Origin: Ardenticatenales bacterium | Lineage (GTDB): Bacteria; Chloroflexota; Anaerolineae; Promineifilales; Promineifilaceae | NCBI GenBank assembly: GCA_020634515.1 | Contig: JACKBL010000002.1 | Location: 310,001 to 374,000 of the forward strand | Direction: 5' to 3' | Length of the DNA: 64,000 nt | In this document: one piece after another, positions 25,286 through 34,439 of the stretch | Numbering within the stretch: the stretch's first letter is position 1 | Layout: each line of letters starts with the position of its first letter | Notes under the pieces: model-generated | Databases searched by the model: none | What the model saw: the letters and a program-made list of their open reading frames with translations, nothing else | Told to the model about the DNA's origin: nothing | Position numbers and translations under genes: made by a program

Positions 25286-26419
25286 TCATGGTGGTGGTTG
25301 GCTTTCTATCTCCTGGCAGCGCTCCAGGCGCGGTGTACTGAGACCGCTGAGCCAGCACTGGACGGCAAAGCTGCCAGATGGCGATGAAACCTGCATGAGG
25401 GCATAGCTGCCCCACTGCGCCAGGCGGGAAACAGTGGGCGGATCAAGCTGATCGCGGCGCGCGCGCAGCCAGCTCAGCCAGGTTTCGTCGGCCACGGGTT
25501 GGCACCCATAACAGTTTTCGGGAGGCGACTCGCCGTTGATCAGGCTGATGAACCCGGTGGTGTAGGGCGGCGCGGCGTCGGCGCAGAAGGAAAGCTGATT
25601 GTTGATGACGCGGCAACGAACCCAGGCACCGTTACCGAAATAGGCAATGACGAAAGTCGAGGCGGAGGCCGCGTCGATACCGCTGAGGGAAAGGACGTAC
25701 GTGGCGCTCATCTGGTCTCGCACGCTGTTGAGGGCGCTGTAGTTGATCCCATCCGCCAGACCCAACTGGAAAAGATCGCCTTCGTAGGTGCGTCCCACTT
25801 CGATAGCCTGATGCACCAATTGCAGCGCGTAGGCGGATTTGTCGCCGCTAATGTCGTTGGTGACGTAGCCGGCGAGGGCGGCAAACGGCAGGGGGAGGAG
25901 CAATAAAAGCCACCCCCGCGCCAGCAGCCGCCCGCGGTTGTCCTGTTCGCGGCAGATGGCTTCCAGGCGATAATCTTGGAGCAGGGCGAGGATGGCGAGA
26001 AGGAGGATGATGAAAAGGCCGGTGAAGATGACGAGCGCGGGTCCGAGGCCCTCCGGCGGTGGGTAGATGGGCCAGCCCCAGAAGCGGCGATCGTATAGCC
26101 AGACGATGAAGGTACGGCCGTAGTAAGGTTCGTAGCCGATGACGAGGGCGGAAAGGATGGCGGCGACCAGCCAGGTAAGAATGCTGAGGAGGCCGTTGTG
26201 CCAGCGGCTGGTGATCAAACCGCCGAGGCCGCAGATGATGACGAGCAGGAGGAGGCCGAGGGCGAGATTGGGCATTTGCAGCGGGACGGCAATGCGGCTG
26301 AGGCGGAGGGCGCTGATGGTCCAGGCTCCGAGGGACAGGCCGATGCCCAGAAGCAGGCCGTTGAGGATGCCGACCGTCAGGCGCAGTTGCCGCGTTTCTT
26401 CCTGATTTGGCGGCGACAT
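25286..26419 (-). CDS. Polytopic membrane protein with extracytoplasmic C-terminal domain, function unknown
   Basis: 377 residues starting MSPPNQEETRQLR. About five hydrophobic helices occupy residues 14-190 (VGILNGLLLGIGLSLGAW, LALGLLLLVIICGLGGL, ILTWLVAAILSALVIGY, ALVIFTGLFIILLLAILAL, GWLLLLLPLPFAALAGY). The remaining ~185 residues carry several cysteines (CRVINNQLSFC, ENCYGC, QCWLSG, ERCQE) and are probably outside the membrane with disulfides. No family is recognised. It lies downstream of the cytochrome c gene on the same strand with 124 bp between, so a functional link is possible but unproven. Confidence 0.65.
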   Translation of the reverse strand: MSPPNQEETRQLRLTVGILNGLLLGIGLSLGAWTISALRLSRIAVPLQMPNLALGLLLLVIICGLGGLITSRWHNGLLSILTWLVAAILSALVIGYEPYYGRTFIVWLYDRRFWGWPIYPPPEGLGPALVIFTGLFIILLLAILALLQDYRLEAICREQDNRGRLLARGWLLLLLPLPFAALAGYVTNDISGDKSAYALQLVHQAIEVGRTYEGDLFQLGLADGINYSALNSVRDQMSATYVLSLSGIDAASASTFVIAYFGNGAWVRCRVINNQLSFCADAAPPYTTGFISLINGESPPENCYGCQPVADETWLSWLRARRDQLDPPTVSRLAQWGSYALMQVSSPSGSFAVQCWLSGLSTPRLERCQEIESQPPP

Positions 26420-26543
26420 GGGCTAGATTCCTTTGGGTTCGCTCGGGATCAACTTTGGACTTTCCAATACATAAGAACCCTGCAAGCGCATCCGTCAATT
26501 CCCGAGCGAAGCCTTAATTAACGGATGCGCCCTTTGTGTCGGG

Positions 26544-27254
26544 CTATGTTACGCCGTGGCGGGTTCTGCGCGCCCTGGTCCATATGATGCCGGCAACCGT
26601 TAGCAAAGCGAGCAGCGCGAAGGGGATCAGGCGCGGGATGGGGGATGGGGGCAGGGGGGAAGGGTCGTTTTGGGGGGGGGCGGGCGTGGCGGTGGGCGTG
26701 GTCGCCGGGTTTTCCGATGGGTGCAAGGTAAATTGCATGACATTGTCGTCGGTTAATGGGCTGCCATCCCATGCGTCGTGGGCGCGGGCGAGGAAGGCGG
26801 TGATCGCCAGGTACTCGGCGTCACTGAGTGTACCGGGAAACTCGTAGGGCATGGCGACGCGGGTATAGCCGTAAAGGGAGGCGGCGGTGGGGAAGCGAGA
26901 GAGGGTGTTGGGGCCGATTAATGCCGGCACACTCTCCGGCAACACAAATCCATTTTCATATGGCCGTGGCCCATGACACCCCGACTCCCAGCAATTTCGG
27001 TCTTCCGGCGGGTACTGCGCTCGCCACTCATCCGTCAGCCCCTGGCCGCGATCCCCATGACACGGCTGGCAGTGCAGCCAAAACAATTGCGCCCCCTCAT
27101 CCGCTTGATTGGGGACAGGTACCGTTGGTGGCGGTGCCAGTCGGTCTATCGTCGGCGTTGCCGGCACGGGGGCGGCCTGAATCGCCGCCAAACCGGAGAA
27201 GGAGTACATCAAGAAAAGCATCGCCCCCAGCCACAAGGACAAATTCTTGAGCAT
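26544..27254 (-). CDS. Membrane-anchored c-type cytochrome with one or two heme sites
   Basis: 236 residues. An N-terminal signal peptide (1-28), a Pro-rich linker, then a cytochrome c domain: HCQPCHGDRGQG is a normal CXXCH heme site (about residues 61-65), and MPYEFPG can supply the axial Met. A second motif, CWESGCHG, is a CX4CH variant and might bind another heme or simply be a Cys/His pair. A Thr/Pro-rich stretch leads to a C-terminal membrane helix (IPFALLALLTVAGIIW) with a basic tail. It probably passes electrons at the outer face of the membrane. It follows the OppC-like gene by 33 bp and may be co-transcribed with the peptide importer. Confidence 0.8.
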   Translation of the reverse strand: MLKNLSLWLGAMLFLMYSFSGLAAIQAAPVPATPTIDRLAPPPTVPVPNQADEGAQLFWLHCQPCHGDRGQGLTDEWRAQYPPEDRNCWESGCHGPRPYENGFVLPESVPALIGPNTLSRFPTAASLYGYTRVAMPYEFPGTLSDAEYLAITAFLARAHDAWDGSPLTDDNVMQFTLHPSENPATTPTATPAPPQNDPSPLPPSPIPRLIPFALLALLTVAGIIWTRARRTRHGVT

Positions 27255-27287
27255 GGCGTGCAGAAAACAGACGAGAAAGAACGGATT

Positions 27288-28340
27288 TTAGCGCACGCCA
27301 CGTAGTTTCGGGTCCAGGATGTCCCGCAAGGCATCCCCAACCAGATTCCAGCCCAGCCCATACAGCAGCAGCGCCAGGCCAGGATATACAATGATGTACC
27401 AGTATTGGTCTAGAGCCAGAATCCACTCGCGGGCCTGACTGACGATTTGGCCCCAATCCGCGTAGCCGATTTGCACGCCTACGCCGAGGAAACTGAGCGT
27501 GGCAAAGGAGAGTACAATCGCGCCCATGTCTAGCGAGAGGTACACCAGCGTGGGGAAGATAGCATTTGGTAGTACGTGCCGTAGGATCAAGTGAATGCTG
27601 CGCGCGCCGCTGGCCCGCGATGCCAGCACGTAGTCACGCTCCTTCGTCGCCAGAATATCCCCGCGCAGCAGACGCGCATAGCGCGTCCAGCCAAACACAA
27701 TCAGGGCGATAGATGCCGGCCAGATGCTGCGGCCGAAGATGGGCACGAGCATGGACGAGAGAATCAGCGCACCGACGAGGAACGGGAAGGCAATAAACAC
27801 TTCCACCACGCGCATCAATACTTCGTCAGTCCAGCCACCATAGAAGCCCGCCAGCGAGCCAATGGTGATGCCGATGATGGCATCGGCCAGCACCACCAGC
27901 GTGCCATAGATGAGGGCGGTGCGACTGCCCCAGATAAGGCCATACCAGATGTCATACTGGCCGCTGGTTGTGCCCAGAATGTGAACCCATTCTTCGTTGC
28001 CCGTGATAAGTCTGTACCAGGCAGGCACCTGTTCGGGAACATTCCGGTTCCAGACGGTCCCGGGTGGCTGCGGTTCGGCTTTGAAGCCATCGCGCGGGAT
28101 CAGGGAGGGATCCCATTGTTCGCTGGGCGCTGGAGCCAGCACGGGGGCGAAGATGGCAACGAGGAGGAAGATGAGGATGATAACAAGGCCCAGAATAGAG
28201 AGGGGATTGGTGAATACGCCCTTGATCAGGCGATACCATTCAGGGCCAACCCATCGTTCCAGACCGGTCAGTTCTTTAATGATGCCTTCACTCGATGTGA
28301 CTCGGACTTTGTTCTCAGTTGCGTTTGTGGTTGTAGCCAT
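27288..28340 (-). CDS. Peptide ABC importer permease, OppC/DppC type
   Basis: 350 residues from ATG 28340. An N-terminal cytoplasmic tail precedes a first helix (LSILGLVIILIFLLVAIFAPVLAP), a large periplasmic insertion (about 65-125) and the five-helix BPD_transp_1 core. The EAA-type loop reads SRASGARSIHLILRHVLPN, the contact site for the ATPases. It ends NLVGDALRDILDPKLRGVR, the usual OppC-family tail. It starts 11 bp after the OppB-type gene in the same operon and should form the membrane channel with it. Confidence 0.92.
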   Translation of the reverse strand: MATTTNATENKVRVTSSEGIIKELTGLERWVGPEWYRLIKGVFTNPLSILGLVIILIFLLVAIFAPVLAPAPSEQWDPSLIPRDGFKAEPQPPGTVWNRNVPEQVPAWYRLITGNEEWVHILGTTSGQYDIWYGLIWGSRTALIYGTLVVLADAIIGITIGSLAGFYGGWTDEVLMRVVEVFIAFPFLVGALILSSMLVPIFGRSIWPASIALIVFGWTRYARLLRGDILATKERDYVLASRASGARSIHLILRHVLPNAIFPTLVYLSLDMGAIVLSFATLSFLGVGVQIGYADWGQIVSQAREWILALDQYWYIIVYPGLALLLYGLGWNLVGDALRDILDPKLRGVR

Positions 28341-28351
28341 TTCGTACCTCG

Positions 28352-29416
28352 CTAACTCAAGCGGACCCGCGGATCCAGGACGCCGTAGAGAACGTCTACA
28401 ACCAGATTGGCAAATACGAACAAGGCTGCCGTGAACAGGGCATAGCCAAGCATGGTGAAAACGTCCAGACTGAGGGCGGCGGCGGCGGCGGCGGAGCCGA
28501 TGCCCGGATAGTTGAAAATAGTTTCAACGACGATGGCGCCATTCATTAAGCCGGCCACGGTTGTGCCGGCAACTGTCACCACCGGAATCAGTGCATTACG
28601 CCGCACGTGCCGATTGATCACCACATTCTCGCGCAAGCCCTTTGCCCGCGCCGTCGTCACATAATCCTGCCGCAGCGACTCCAACATGGAGGAGCGCGTT
28701 ACCTTCAGCAACAGCGCGGAAATAACCACGGAAAGCGTCACGACCGGCATAACCAGATGTCTCAACGCATCAACAAAGATATCGAAGCGCAGATTTAGCA
28801 GGGCGTCAAACGTCATCATGCCCGTGAACTGGCGAAAATCACCCGTCATCACTTCCTGCGCGAAGGCACTGGACAGGCGTCCCGGCGGGAACCAATCCAA
28901 CTTGGCGTAGAAGATGAGGATCATTAACAGGCCAAACACAAACGTGGGAAACGACCAGCCCAGAATAGCCAAAACCCGTGATATCTGATCTATCAATTTG
29001 TTGTGATTCAATGCGGAGATAATGCCCAACCATACTCCGACGCCAATAACGGGAAGGAAACTCCAGACAGCCAGTTCAACAGTAGCCGGCAAACGGCGTT
29101 TCAACAGGTCCACCACCGGTTCGCGGCCCGTGCGTGAATACCCGAGGTCTCCGCGCAGAACGCCGCCCACACGTTCGCCCGTTTCTGGATCGATGCGACC
29201 CGTCATCCAGTTCCAATACTGCACGGGCAGCGGGTCATCCAGGCCATAACGCTTAATGATGGCGTCCACCTGTCCTTCCGTCTTGGGAATATCGCGCACA
29301 TATAGCGCCGAGCGTTCCACAGGTCCCAAAATCTGCAACATGAGAAAGATAAGCACGGTCACGCCGCACAGAATCAAGGGGAGGATGAGAAGCCGACGGA
29401 TGATGTAAGTTGTCAT
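28352..29416 (-). CDS. Peptide ABC importer permease, OppB/DppB type
   Basis: 354 residues from ATG 29416 (GGAAGG upstream; MTTYIIRRLLILP is the typical OppB start). Six helices with the EAA loop TARAKGLRENVVINRHVRRN and the typical end DVLYGVLDPRVRLS. The periplasmic segment after helix 1 is extended (about 40-105), as in Chloroflexota homologues. It is co-transcribed with OppC and lies 142 bp after the solute-binding protein gene, from which it is separated by two hairpins. Confidence 0.92.
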   Translation of the reverse strand: MTTYIIRRLLILPLILCGVTVLIFLMLQILGPVERSALYVRDIPKTEGQVDAIIKRYGLDDPLPVQYWNWMTGRIDPETGERVGGVLRGDLGYSRTGREPVVDLLKRRLPATVELAVWSFLPVIGVGVWLGIISALNHNKLIDQISRVLAILGWSFPTFVFGLLMILIFYAKLDWFPPGRLSSAFAQEVMTGDFRQFTGMMTFDALLNLRFDIFVDALRHLVMPVVTLSVVISALLLKVTRSSMLESLRQDYVTTARAKGLRENVVINRHVRRNALIPVVTVAGTTVAGLMNGAIVVETIFNYPGIGSAAAAAALSLDVFTMLGYALFTAALFVFANLVVDVLYGVLDPRVRLS

Positions 29417-29441
29417 AGTTGCCTTCCCGTCTGCGTCAAGG

Positions 29442-29546
29442 TCCTCCCGCAAGTGTCAGCTAAGATGCCGCGCGCTTGCGGGAGGAACATCTTGCATTTT
29501 GTCAGAACAGGAAGTGGCCGTTTCCAGAACAGCCACTGCCTGTTCT
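29442..29546 (-). terminator. Two intercistronic hairpins downstream of solute-binding protein gene
   Basis: TCCTCCCGCAAG/CTTGCGGGAGGA (29442-29486) and AGAACAGGAAGTGGC with GCCACTGCCTGTTCT (29504-29546) are strong hairpins in the gap between the binding protein and the permeases. They would let most transcripts end, or protect the 3' end of the upstream message, giving more binding protein than permease. Confidence 0.65.
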
Positions 29547-29558
29547 ATGTATGATGGA

Positions 29559-31643
29559 TTATTGGGCCAGACTGAGCGCGTAGTAGTAGGGGTAGTCGAG
29601 CGACTGGCCGCTGAGGAAGAACCAGTCATGTACCCAACGCTGCTCATACCGCACGCCCGCAACCTGAGCCAGGGTGATTTGCGGGGCCTCATCGTGGAAC
29701 AGTTTTTGCAGATCGTAGTAGATCTGCGCCCGTTCCGCGGGCACCGAGGTGGCTACGCCGGCGTTGACATATGCCAGGAACTGCTGACGCAGGTCTTCGG
29801 GCATCTGCTGACGGAAGGCATACGTGCCAACCGTGAACGGCTGCACCCAGTTGTGCGGGTCGTGGATGTCTTCGATCCAGCCGCTGGCGAGCATGGGAAC
29901 CTGCGAAGCGCGGAAGGAGCGGAGGAAGGTAGGCCAGGGCAGACCAACGATGTCAATCTGGTAGTTGGAATTGATGGACGCCAGGCTAGCTTGCAGGATT
30001 TCTGCTGCCGTTTGGCGGGTGGTATTGCCGGTGTTGAAGGCCATTTGGAAGCGGAAGCCAACTTCGGGCAGGACGCCGTCCCAGGCTTGTTCCAGTTCCG
30101 CTGCGCATTGGTCGAGGTCGTAGGGGTACATCTCGCCGTCAGGGTTGTAGCCTAACATGCCCAGGATGATGGGGCCGTTGTTGCGTACGCCTTCGCCGTT
30201 CAATGCTTCAGAGATGTAGGTGTCGTAGTCGAAGCAGTAGTTCATGGCGCGACGAACGTGGATGTCGGTGAAGAAGTCCGGCGGGATGCCGTTGCCGTCC
30301 AGTTGACCACTGCCGATGTACGGGGAGTCGGGCGGAATGTTGAAGGTCATGAAGACGTCGGTGCGGGAGGGAGTGGGCAGGCCGCCCCATTTGCGCAGCG
30401 GCCCGTTGGGGTTGTCGGCGTTGGGGGTGCAGGACATGGTTGCGTAGTCGCAGAATTCGCCGACAAAGGCGTCTGCCTGGGGACGGTTGGCGACGGGGAC
30501 GTCTACGTATTCAGCGTCGCCCGCTTGCAGGATGGCAAAGCGCGTGCCCCATTCGGTGACGATCTGGTTGACGATGGTCTTGATGGCGGGTGTGCCGGAG
30601 GGGCCGCCCTCCCACATGGCATCGCCCTCGGCGCGCCAGTAGTTGGGGTTGGCCACCAGGACCCAGCCCTCGCCGGGGGTCCAGCTATCGAGCATGTAGG
30701 GGCCGGTGCCGTTGATGATGGTGGAGAGTTCGTCTTCGGCGGAACCGGGAGCGTAGTAGTTCTGCCAGGTGTCGCAGCTACCATCCCAGGCGCCGTTTTC
30801 CATGGCCCATTCTTTGTCCATGACGGAACCCCAGGATTGGGCGATGGTAGCGAGGAAGGGTCCCCAGGGTTGGGCGAGGTTGATGGTGAGCGTGCCGGCA
30901 TCGTCGTCGGCCACAATCGCTGCCTGCACCTTGGTACAAACAGCCGTCAACTCTTCCGCCGTTGCATTCGCCAGCAGACCTCCAGGGTCGCCGGCGTATG
31001 CGCCGTCACCGATCTCTTCGGTCACGTCGCCAGAGGAGTAGCCCAGAATGGGTTCCAGCATCAGCCACTGCGGACCATCGGGGTCGGATTGCAGCAGCCC
31101 GCGCTGGAACGTGTAGGCCGCGTCGCTGGCGGTCAGGTCATTACCATTATGGAAGGTGACGCCTGAACGGATGTTGAACGTATAGGTGAGACCATCGGCG
31201 GAGATGCCGCCATTTTCTTCCGATGGAACCTCGAGCGCCAACAGGGGAATGAAGCTGTTAGGATCCGTATAATTGTAGTAAATCAACGGTTCCATGACGT
31301 TACGCAGCAGACCGCCGCTCGCCGTGTCATACGCCAGGTTGGGGTCCATCGTATCCAGGTCGCCGAAGACGATCTGGGTATATGTGGTTGGGTCTGGGGC
31401 CATCATGTCGGCCGGTCCCATGCTGCTATCTTCCTGGCCGGACGGCACTTCCACGGTTTCCACGACTGTTTGCGTTTCCACGACGACGCGCGTAACTTCC
31501 ACCTGTTCGCCGGCTACTTCGATCTGTTCCGTAACCACGCGCGTGACTTCTTTTTCCACTACTTGTGGCTGGCAGGCAACCACAAGGACAGTGAGAATCG
31601 CGGCCAGGATTAACAACAGGCCAATCTTTCTTTTCTGCAACAT
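29559..31643 (-). CDS. Peptide ABC importer solute-binding lipoprotein (SBP family 5)
   Basis: 694 residues; ATG 31643 is preceded by AGGAGGAGATCC. The lipobox LVVAC (Cys24) is followed by a VEKEVTRVVTEQIEV-type linker common in Chloroflexota binding proteins. The OppA/DppA fold is recognisable from YTFNIRSGVTFHNGNDLTAS, the hinge region RRAMNYCFDYDTYI and the C-terminal IYYDLQKLFHDEAPQITLAQ. Several cysteines (CDTW, CDYATMSC, CAAEL) may form disulfides. It captures oligopeptides or similar solutes outside the cell and delivers them to the OppBC-type permeases encoded next. Confidence 0.92.
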   Translation of the reverse strand: MLQKRKIGLLLILAAILTVLVVACQPQVVEKEVTRVVTEQIEVAGEQVEVTRVVVETQTVVETVEVPSGQEDSSMGPADMMAPDPTTYTQIVFGDLDTMDPNLAYDTASGGLLRNVMEPLIYYNYTDPNSFIPLLALEVPSEENGGISADGLTYTFNIRSGVTFHNGNDLTASDAAYTFQRGLLQSDPDGPQWLMLEPILGYSSGDVTEEIGDGAYAGDPGGLLANATAEELTAVCTKVQAAIVADDDAGTLTINLAQPWGPFLATIAQSWGSVMDKEWAMENGAWDGSCDTWQNYYAPGSAEDELSTIINGTGPYMLDSWTPGEGWVLVANPNYWRAEGDAMWEGGPSGTPAIKTIVNQIVTEWGTRFAILQAGDAEYVDVPVANRPQADAFVGEFCDYATMSCTPNADNPNGPLRKWGGLPTPSRTDVFMTFNIPPDSPYIGSGQLDGNGIPPDFFTDIHVRRAMNYCFDYDTYISEALNGEGVRNNGPIILGMLGYNPDGEMYPYDLDQCAAELEQAWDGVLPEVGFRFQMAFNTGNTTRQTAAEILQASLASINSNYQIDIVGLPWPTFLRSFRASQVPMLASGWIEDIHDPHNWVQPFTVGTYAFRQQMPEDLRQQFLAYVNAGVATSVPAERAQIYYDLQKLFHDEAPQITLAQVAGVRYEQRWVHDWFFLSGQSLDYPYYYALSLAQ

Positions 31644-31879
31644 TAGGATCTCCTCCTAGTTGAAATTGAGATGAAGATGGCGGATAAAATGGGCTGTGGT
31701 GGCCTCAATGGCTTTTCTTCGTCTTCTTCATCCAGAGATGTGCGCCGCTTCAATTGAATGGCGCCGCGATATTGAGAAATCTCTTGCTGTTTTCTTGTTC
31801 GGGAAGACATCACCTCCTGGAGAACTATGAACAGTTGTCTATAAGTAGGTCGTTGTTGAGCTTCCTAAAAGGAGTGGTT

Positions 31880-32911
31880 TCAGAGAAATTTCTCGGCGTG
31901 GTGGCAGGCGACGCGGTGAGGATGGGCGTCTGTGCCCATATTGCGGAATTCGGGGTCTTGTTGCCGGCATATATCCGTCGCATAGTGGCAGCGTGTGTGG
32001 AAACGGCACGCCTGGGGTGGATTGGCCGGATTAGGCACATCACCCTCCAGAATGATTCGCTTCCGCTGCGCCTCCTCCGCCGGATCAGGTACCGGAATGG
32101 CTGAAAGCAAAGCCTGTGTATAGGGATGCAGCGGATGATCATACACGGTATCTCGCTCACCCATCTCCACGATACGGCCCAGATACATCACCGCCACCCG
32201 GTCGCTGATGTAGCGCACCATCGACAGGTCGTGAGCAATAAAAAGATACGTCAGCCCCAGGTCCGCCTTCAAATCATCAAGGAGATTGACCACCTGCGCC
32301 TGAATCGAGACATCCAGCGCGGAAATCGGCTCATCGGCAACGATGAATGACGGATTTGTGGACAGCGCCCGCGCGATGCCGATGCGCTGCCGCTGCCCGC
32401 CGGAAAACTCGTGTGGATACCGCTGAATGAAATACGGGTTCATCCCTACCAATCGCAGCAGTTCCTTCACCCGTTCTTTGCGTTCACCGCTATTCCCCAT
32501 ATTTTGGATTTGCAGCGGTTCGCCAATAATGTTTCCCACCGTCATGCGCGGATTCAGCGAGGAATAGGGGTCCTGGAAAATCATCTGCATATGCCGGCGC
32601 AGTTGACGCAGTTCCTCATGCCGCATCGAGGTCAGGTCCTTCCCTTCCCAATAGACCTTGCCCGCCGTTGGTTTTAGAAGCTGCAATATGGCCCGCCCGG
32701 CTGTAGACTTGCCACAGCCGCTTTCCCCCACCAGGCCCAATGTTTCGCCCCGCTTGATTTCAAACGTGACGCCATCAACGGCCTGCACCGCGCCCACCTG
32801 GCGGCGCAAGACGCCGCGACGGATAGGAAAGTGCATCTTCAGGTCACGAACCTGGATCAGGACGTCGTCGCCTGCCGCTGCGGGCGCGGCACTTGGCAAT
32901 TCTTGGTTCAT
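31880..32911 (-). CDS. Peptide ABC importer ATPase, OppF/DppF type
   Basis: 343 residues. Walker A GESGCGKSTAG, signature FSGGQRQRIGIARAL, Walker B FIVADEPISALD and H-loop FIAHDLSMV are all intact. The C-terminal oligopeptide-transporter domain contains CRFHTRCHYATDIC and a later Cys, the four-cysteine pattern that holds an iron-sulfur cluster in some peptide importers. Its ATG overlaps the stop of the OppD-type gene by 4 bases. A 236-bp gap separates it from the binding protein gene downstream. Confidence 0.93.
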   Translation of the reverse strand: MNQELPSAAPAAAGDDVLIQVRDLKMHFPIRRGVLRRQVGAVQAVDGVTFEIKRGETLGLVGESGCGKSTAGRAILQLLKPTAGKVYWEGKDLTSMRHEELRQLRRHMQMIFQDPYSSLNPRMTVGNIIGEPLQIQNMGNSGERKERVKELLRLVGMNPYFIQRYPHEFSGGQRQRIGIARALSTNPSFIVADEPISALDVSIQAQVVNLLDDLKADLGLTYLFIAHDLSMVRYISDRVAVMYLGRIVEMGERDTVYDHPLHPYTQALLSAIPVPDPAEEAQRKRIILEGDVPNPANPPQACRFHTRCHYATDICRQQDPEFRNMGTDAHPHRVACHHAEKFL

Positions 32912-33924
32912 GCTTTTTCTCCTACCGTCAGAGCAATGCGCAGCCCGTCGTACACTTCCTGCGCGCGCCAGCAGGCCGACAAATGCTTTGGCGTGACGGC
33001 GCGCAACGAGGGGTTTTCTTCCCAGCAGCGGTCAATGGCGTAACGGCAGCGGGGAGCAAAGGGGCAAGACGTTGCCTCTTGCATCAGGTCGGGCGGCAAT
33101 CCTTCAATGGGGACCAGTCGCTTTCTTTGCGCTGCCGTGACTTTGGGGAGCGACTCCAGCAAGCCCAGGGTGTAAGGGTGGCTCGGTTTCTCGTACAGAT
33201 CACGCACGGGAGCCGTTTCCACCAGGAACCCGCCGTACATAACGGCCACCTTTTCCACCAGCCCGGCCACCACGCCCAGATCGTGGGTGATCCAGATGAT
33301 GGCCATGCCCAACTGTTCCTTCAGTCGCGTGACAAGATCGGCGATTTGCGCCTGGATAGTCACGTCCAGGGCGGTCGTTGGCTCATCGGCAATGAGGAGG
33401 TCTGGGCTGCAAGAGAGGGCCATGGCAATGCCGATACGTTGCCGCTGCCCGCCGGAAAACTGGTGTGGATAATCTTTGAGGCGATCCGCGGCGTTGGGGA
33501 TGCCTACCAGGGAAAGCAACTCCGTGGCGCGCTTGTTCGCCTGCTCCTGGGAGAGATCCAGGTGGCGTATGAGCGCCTCCGTCATTTGCATGCCAACGGT
33601 TAGCACCGGATTGAGCGAGGTCATGGGGTCTTGAAAAACCATGGCGACTTCACGCCCGCGCACGCGCGTCATTTCCTCGTTGGAGAGGTTGAGTACGTTG
33701 CGTCCGTTTAGAATGACTTCGCCCGCGGTGATGCGGCCAGGGGGAATGGGAATGAGCCGCATAATGGACAACATACTGACTGACTTGCCCGATCCACTCT
33801 CCCCGACGATGCCCATGGACTCCCCTTCGTCAAGCGTAAAGGAAATACCATTTACCGCGTGGACAATCCCTTCTTCTGTGATGAATCGGGTTTCCAGATT
33901 GCGAACCTCAAGTACATGAGTCAT
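32908..33924 (-). CDS. Peptide ABC importer ATPase, OppD/DppD type
   Basis: 338 residues, first gene of the importer operon. Walker A GESGSGKSVSM, signature FSGGQRQRIGIAMAL, Walker B LLIADEPTTALDV and H-loop WITHDLGVV. The C-terminal CPFAPRCRYAIDRC plus a later SACW provides four cysteines, as in the iron-sulfur cluster of DppD. It pairs with the OppF-type ATPase with which it overlaps by ATGA. The order D-F-A-B-C differs from the common A-B-C-D-F order. Confidence 0.93.
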   Translation of the reverse strand: MTHVLEVRNLETRFITEEGIVHAVNGISFTLDEGESMGIVGESGSGKSVSMLSIMRLIPIPPGRITAGEVILNGRNVLNLSNEEMTRVRGREVAMVFQDPMTSLNPVLTVGMQMTEALIRHLDLSQEQANKRATELLSLVGIPNAADRLKDYPHQFSGGQRQRIGIAMALSCSPDLLIADEPTTALDVTIQAQIADLVTRLKEQLGMAIIWITHDLGVVAGLVEKVAVMYGGFLVETAPVRDLYEKPSHPYTLGLLESLPKVTAAQRKRLVPIEGLPPDLMQEATSCPFAPRCRYAIDRCWEENPSLRAVTPKHLSACWRAQEVYDGLRIALTVGEKA

Positions 33925-34439
33925 TTCATTGACGCTTCCTTTCTCAACAGTATTCTGCTCCCTAAACTATTAGACGCGCTATGAGGCAGATTATAACGAG
34001 GTTTGCCAAGATACGCACCTAACTTTGTGCCCAGGCCAGCAATTCTCTTTTGGCGCATGAAGTTAGGGGTGGAATAGGTGGGGCATCCTCTTGCCAACGA
34101 CTAACGGGCTGCTGCCCGTATGTCTTGCCCCATTGTCCCCGATAAGAAGGGCGACGACGCGGAGAAGAGACCGCTTTTTTGGCGCCACAGGATTCTGCGC
34201 CGTCCCCACCTTATGCTCAATCATTCCAGATTGAGAATCGCGGGCACGAAGGCGGTAAAAAGGGGTGGCTGGCGACGGACGCACGGGCAGGGACGTGTGG
34301 ATTGCGCGGAAATTGCCTGAGGCAGAGAATGCGTTACTATTGCCCCAGTGATTCCTGGAGATAACGCCAGGTGATGTCTGACCGGCATGACCGGCGGAAG
34401 AGCCGGTTGCGCCGGCGCTGTTTCCCAAACGGGGCCATT
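33925..34439. other. Divergent intergenic region without recognised gene
   Basis: 515 bp between the importer operon (leftward) and the secreted hydrolase (rightward). It must hold both promoters, but none close to consensus was seen. A small hairpin ACGGGC/GCCCGT occurs near 34103. Short open frames here have no coding features. Confidence 0.5.

Noticed and set aside
30258..31166. A 302-codon plus-strand frame opposite the peptide-binding protein
   Set aside because: Antisense shadow with Gly/Val/Asp-rich low complexity; the minus strand encodes a clear SBP family 5 lipoprotein.
34063..34428. A 121-codon minus-strand frame in the 33.9-34.4 kb gap
   Set aside because: No ribosome-binding site, no domain-like pattern, and composition fits random GC-rich sequence.
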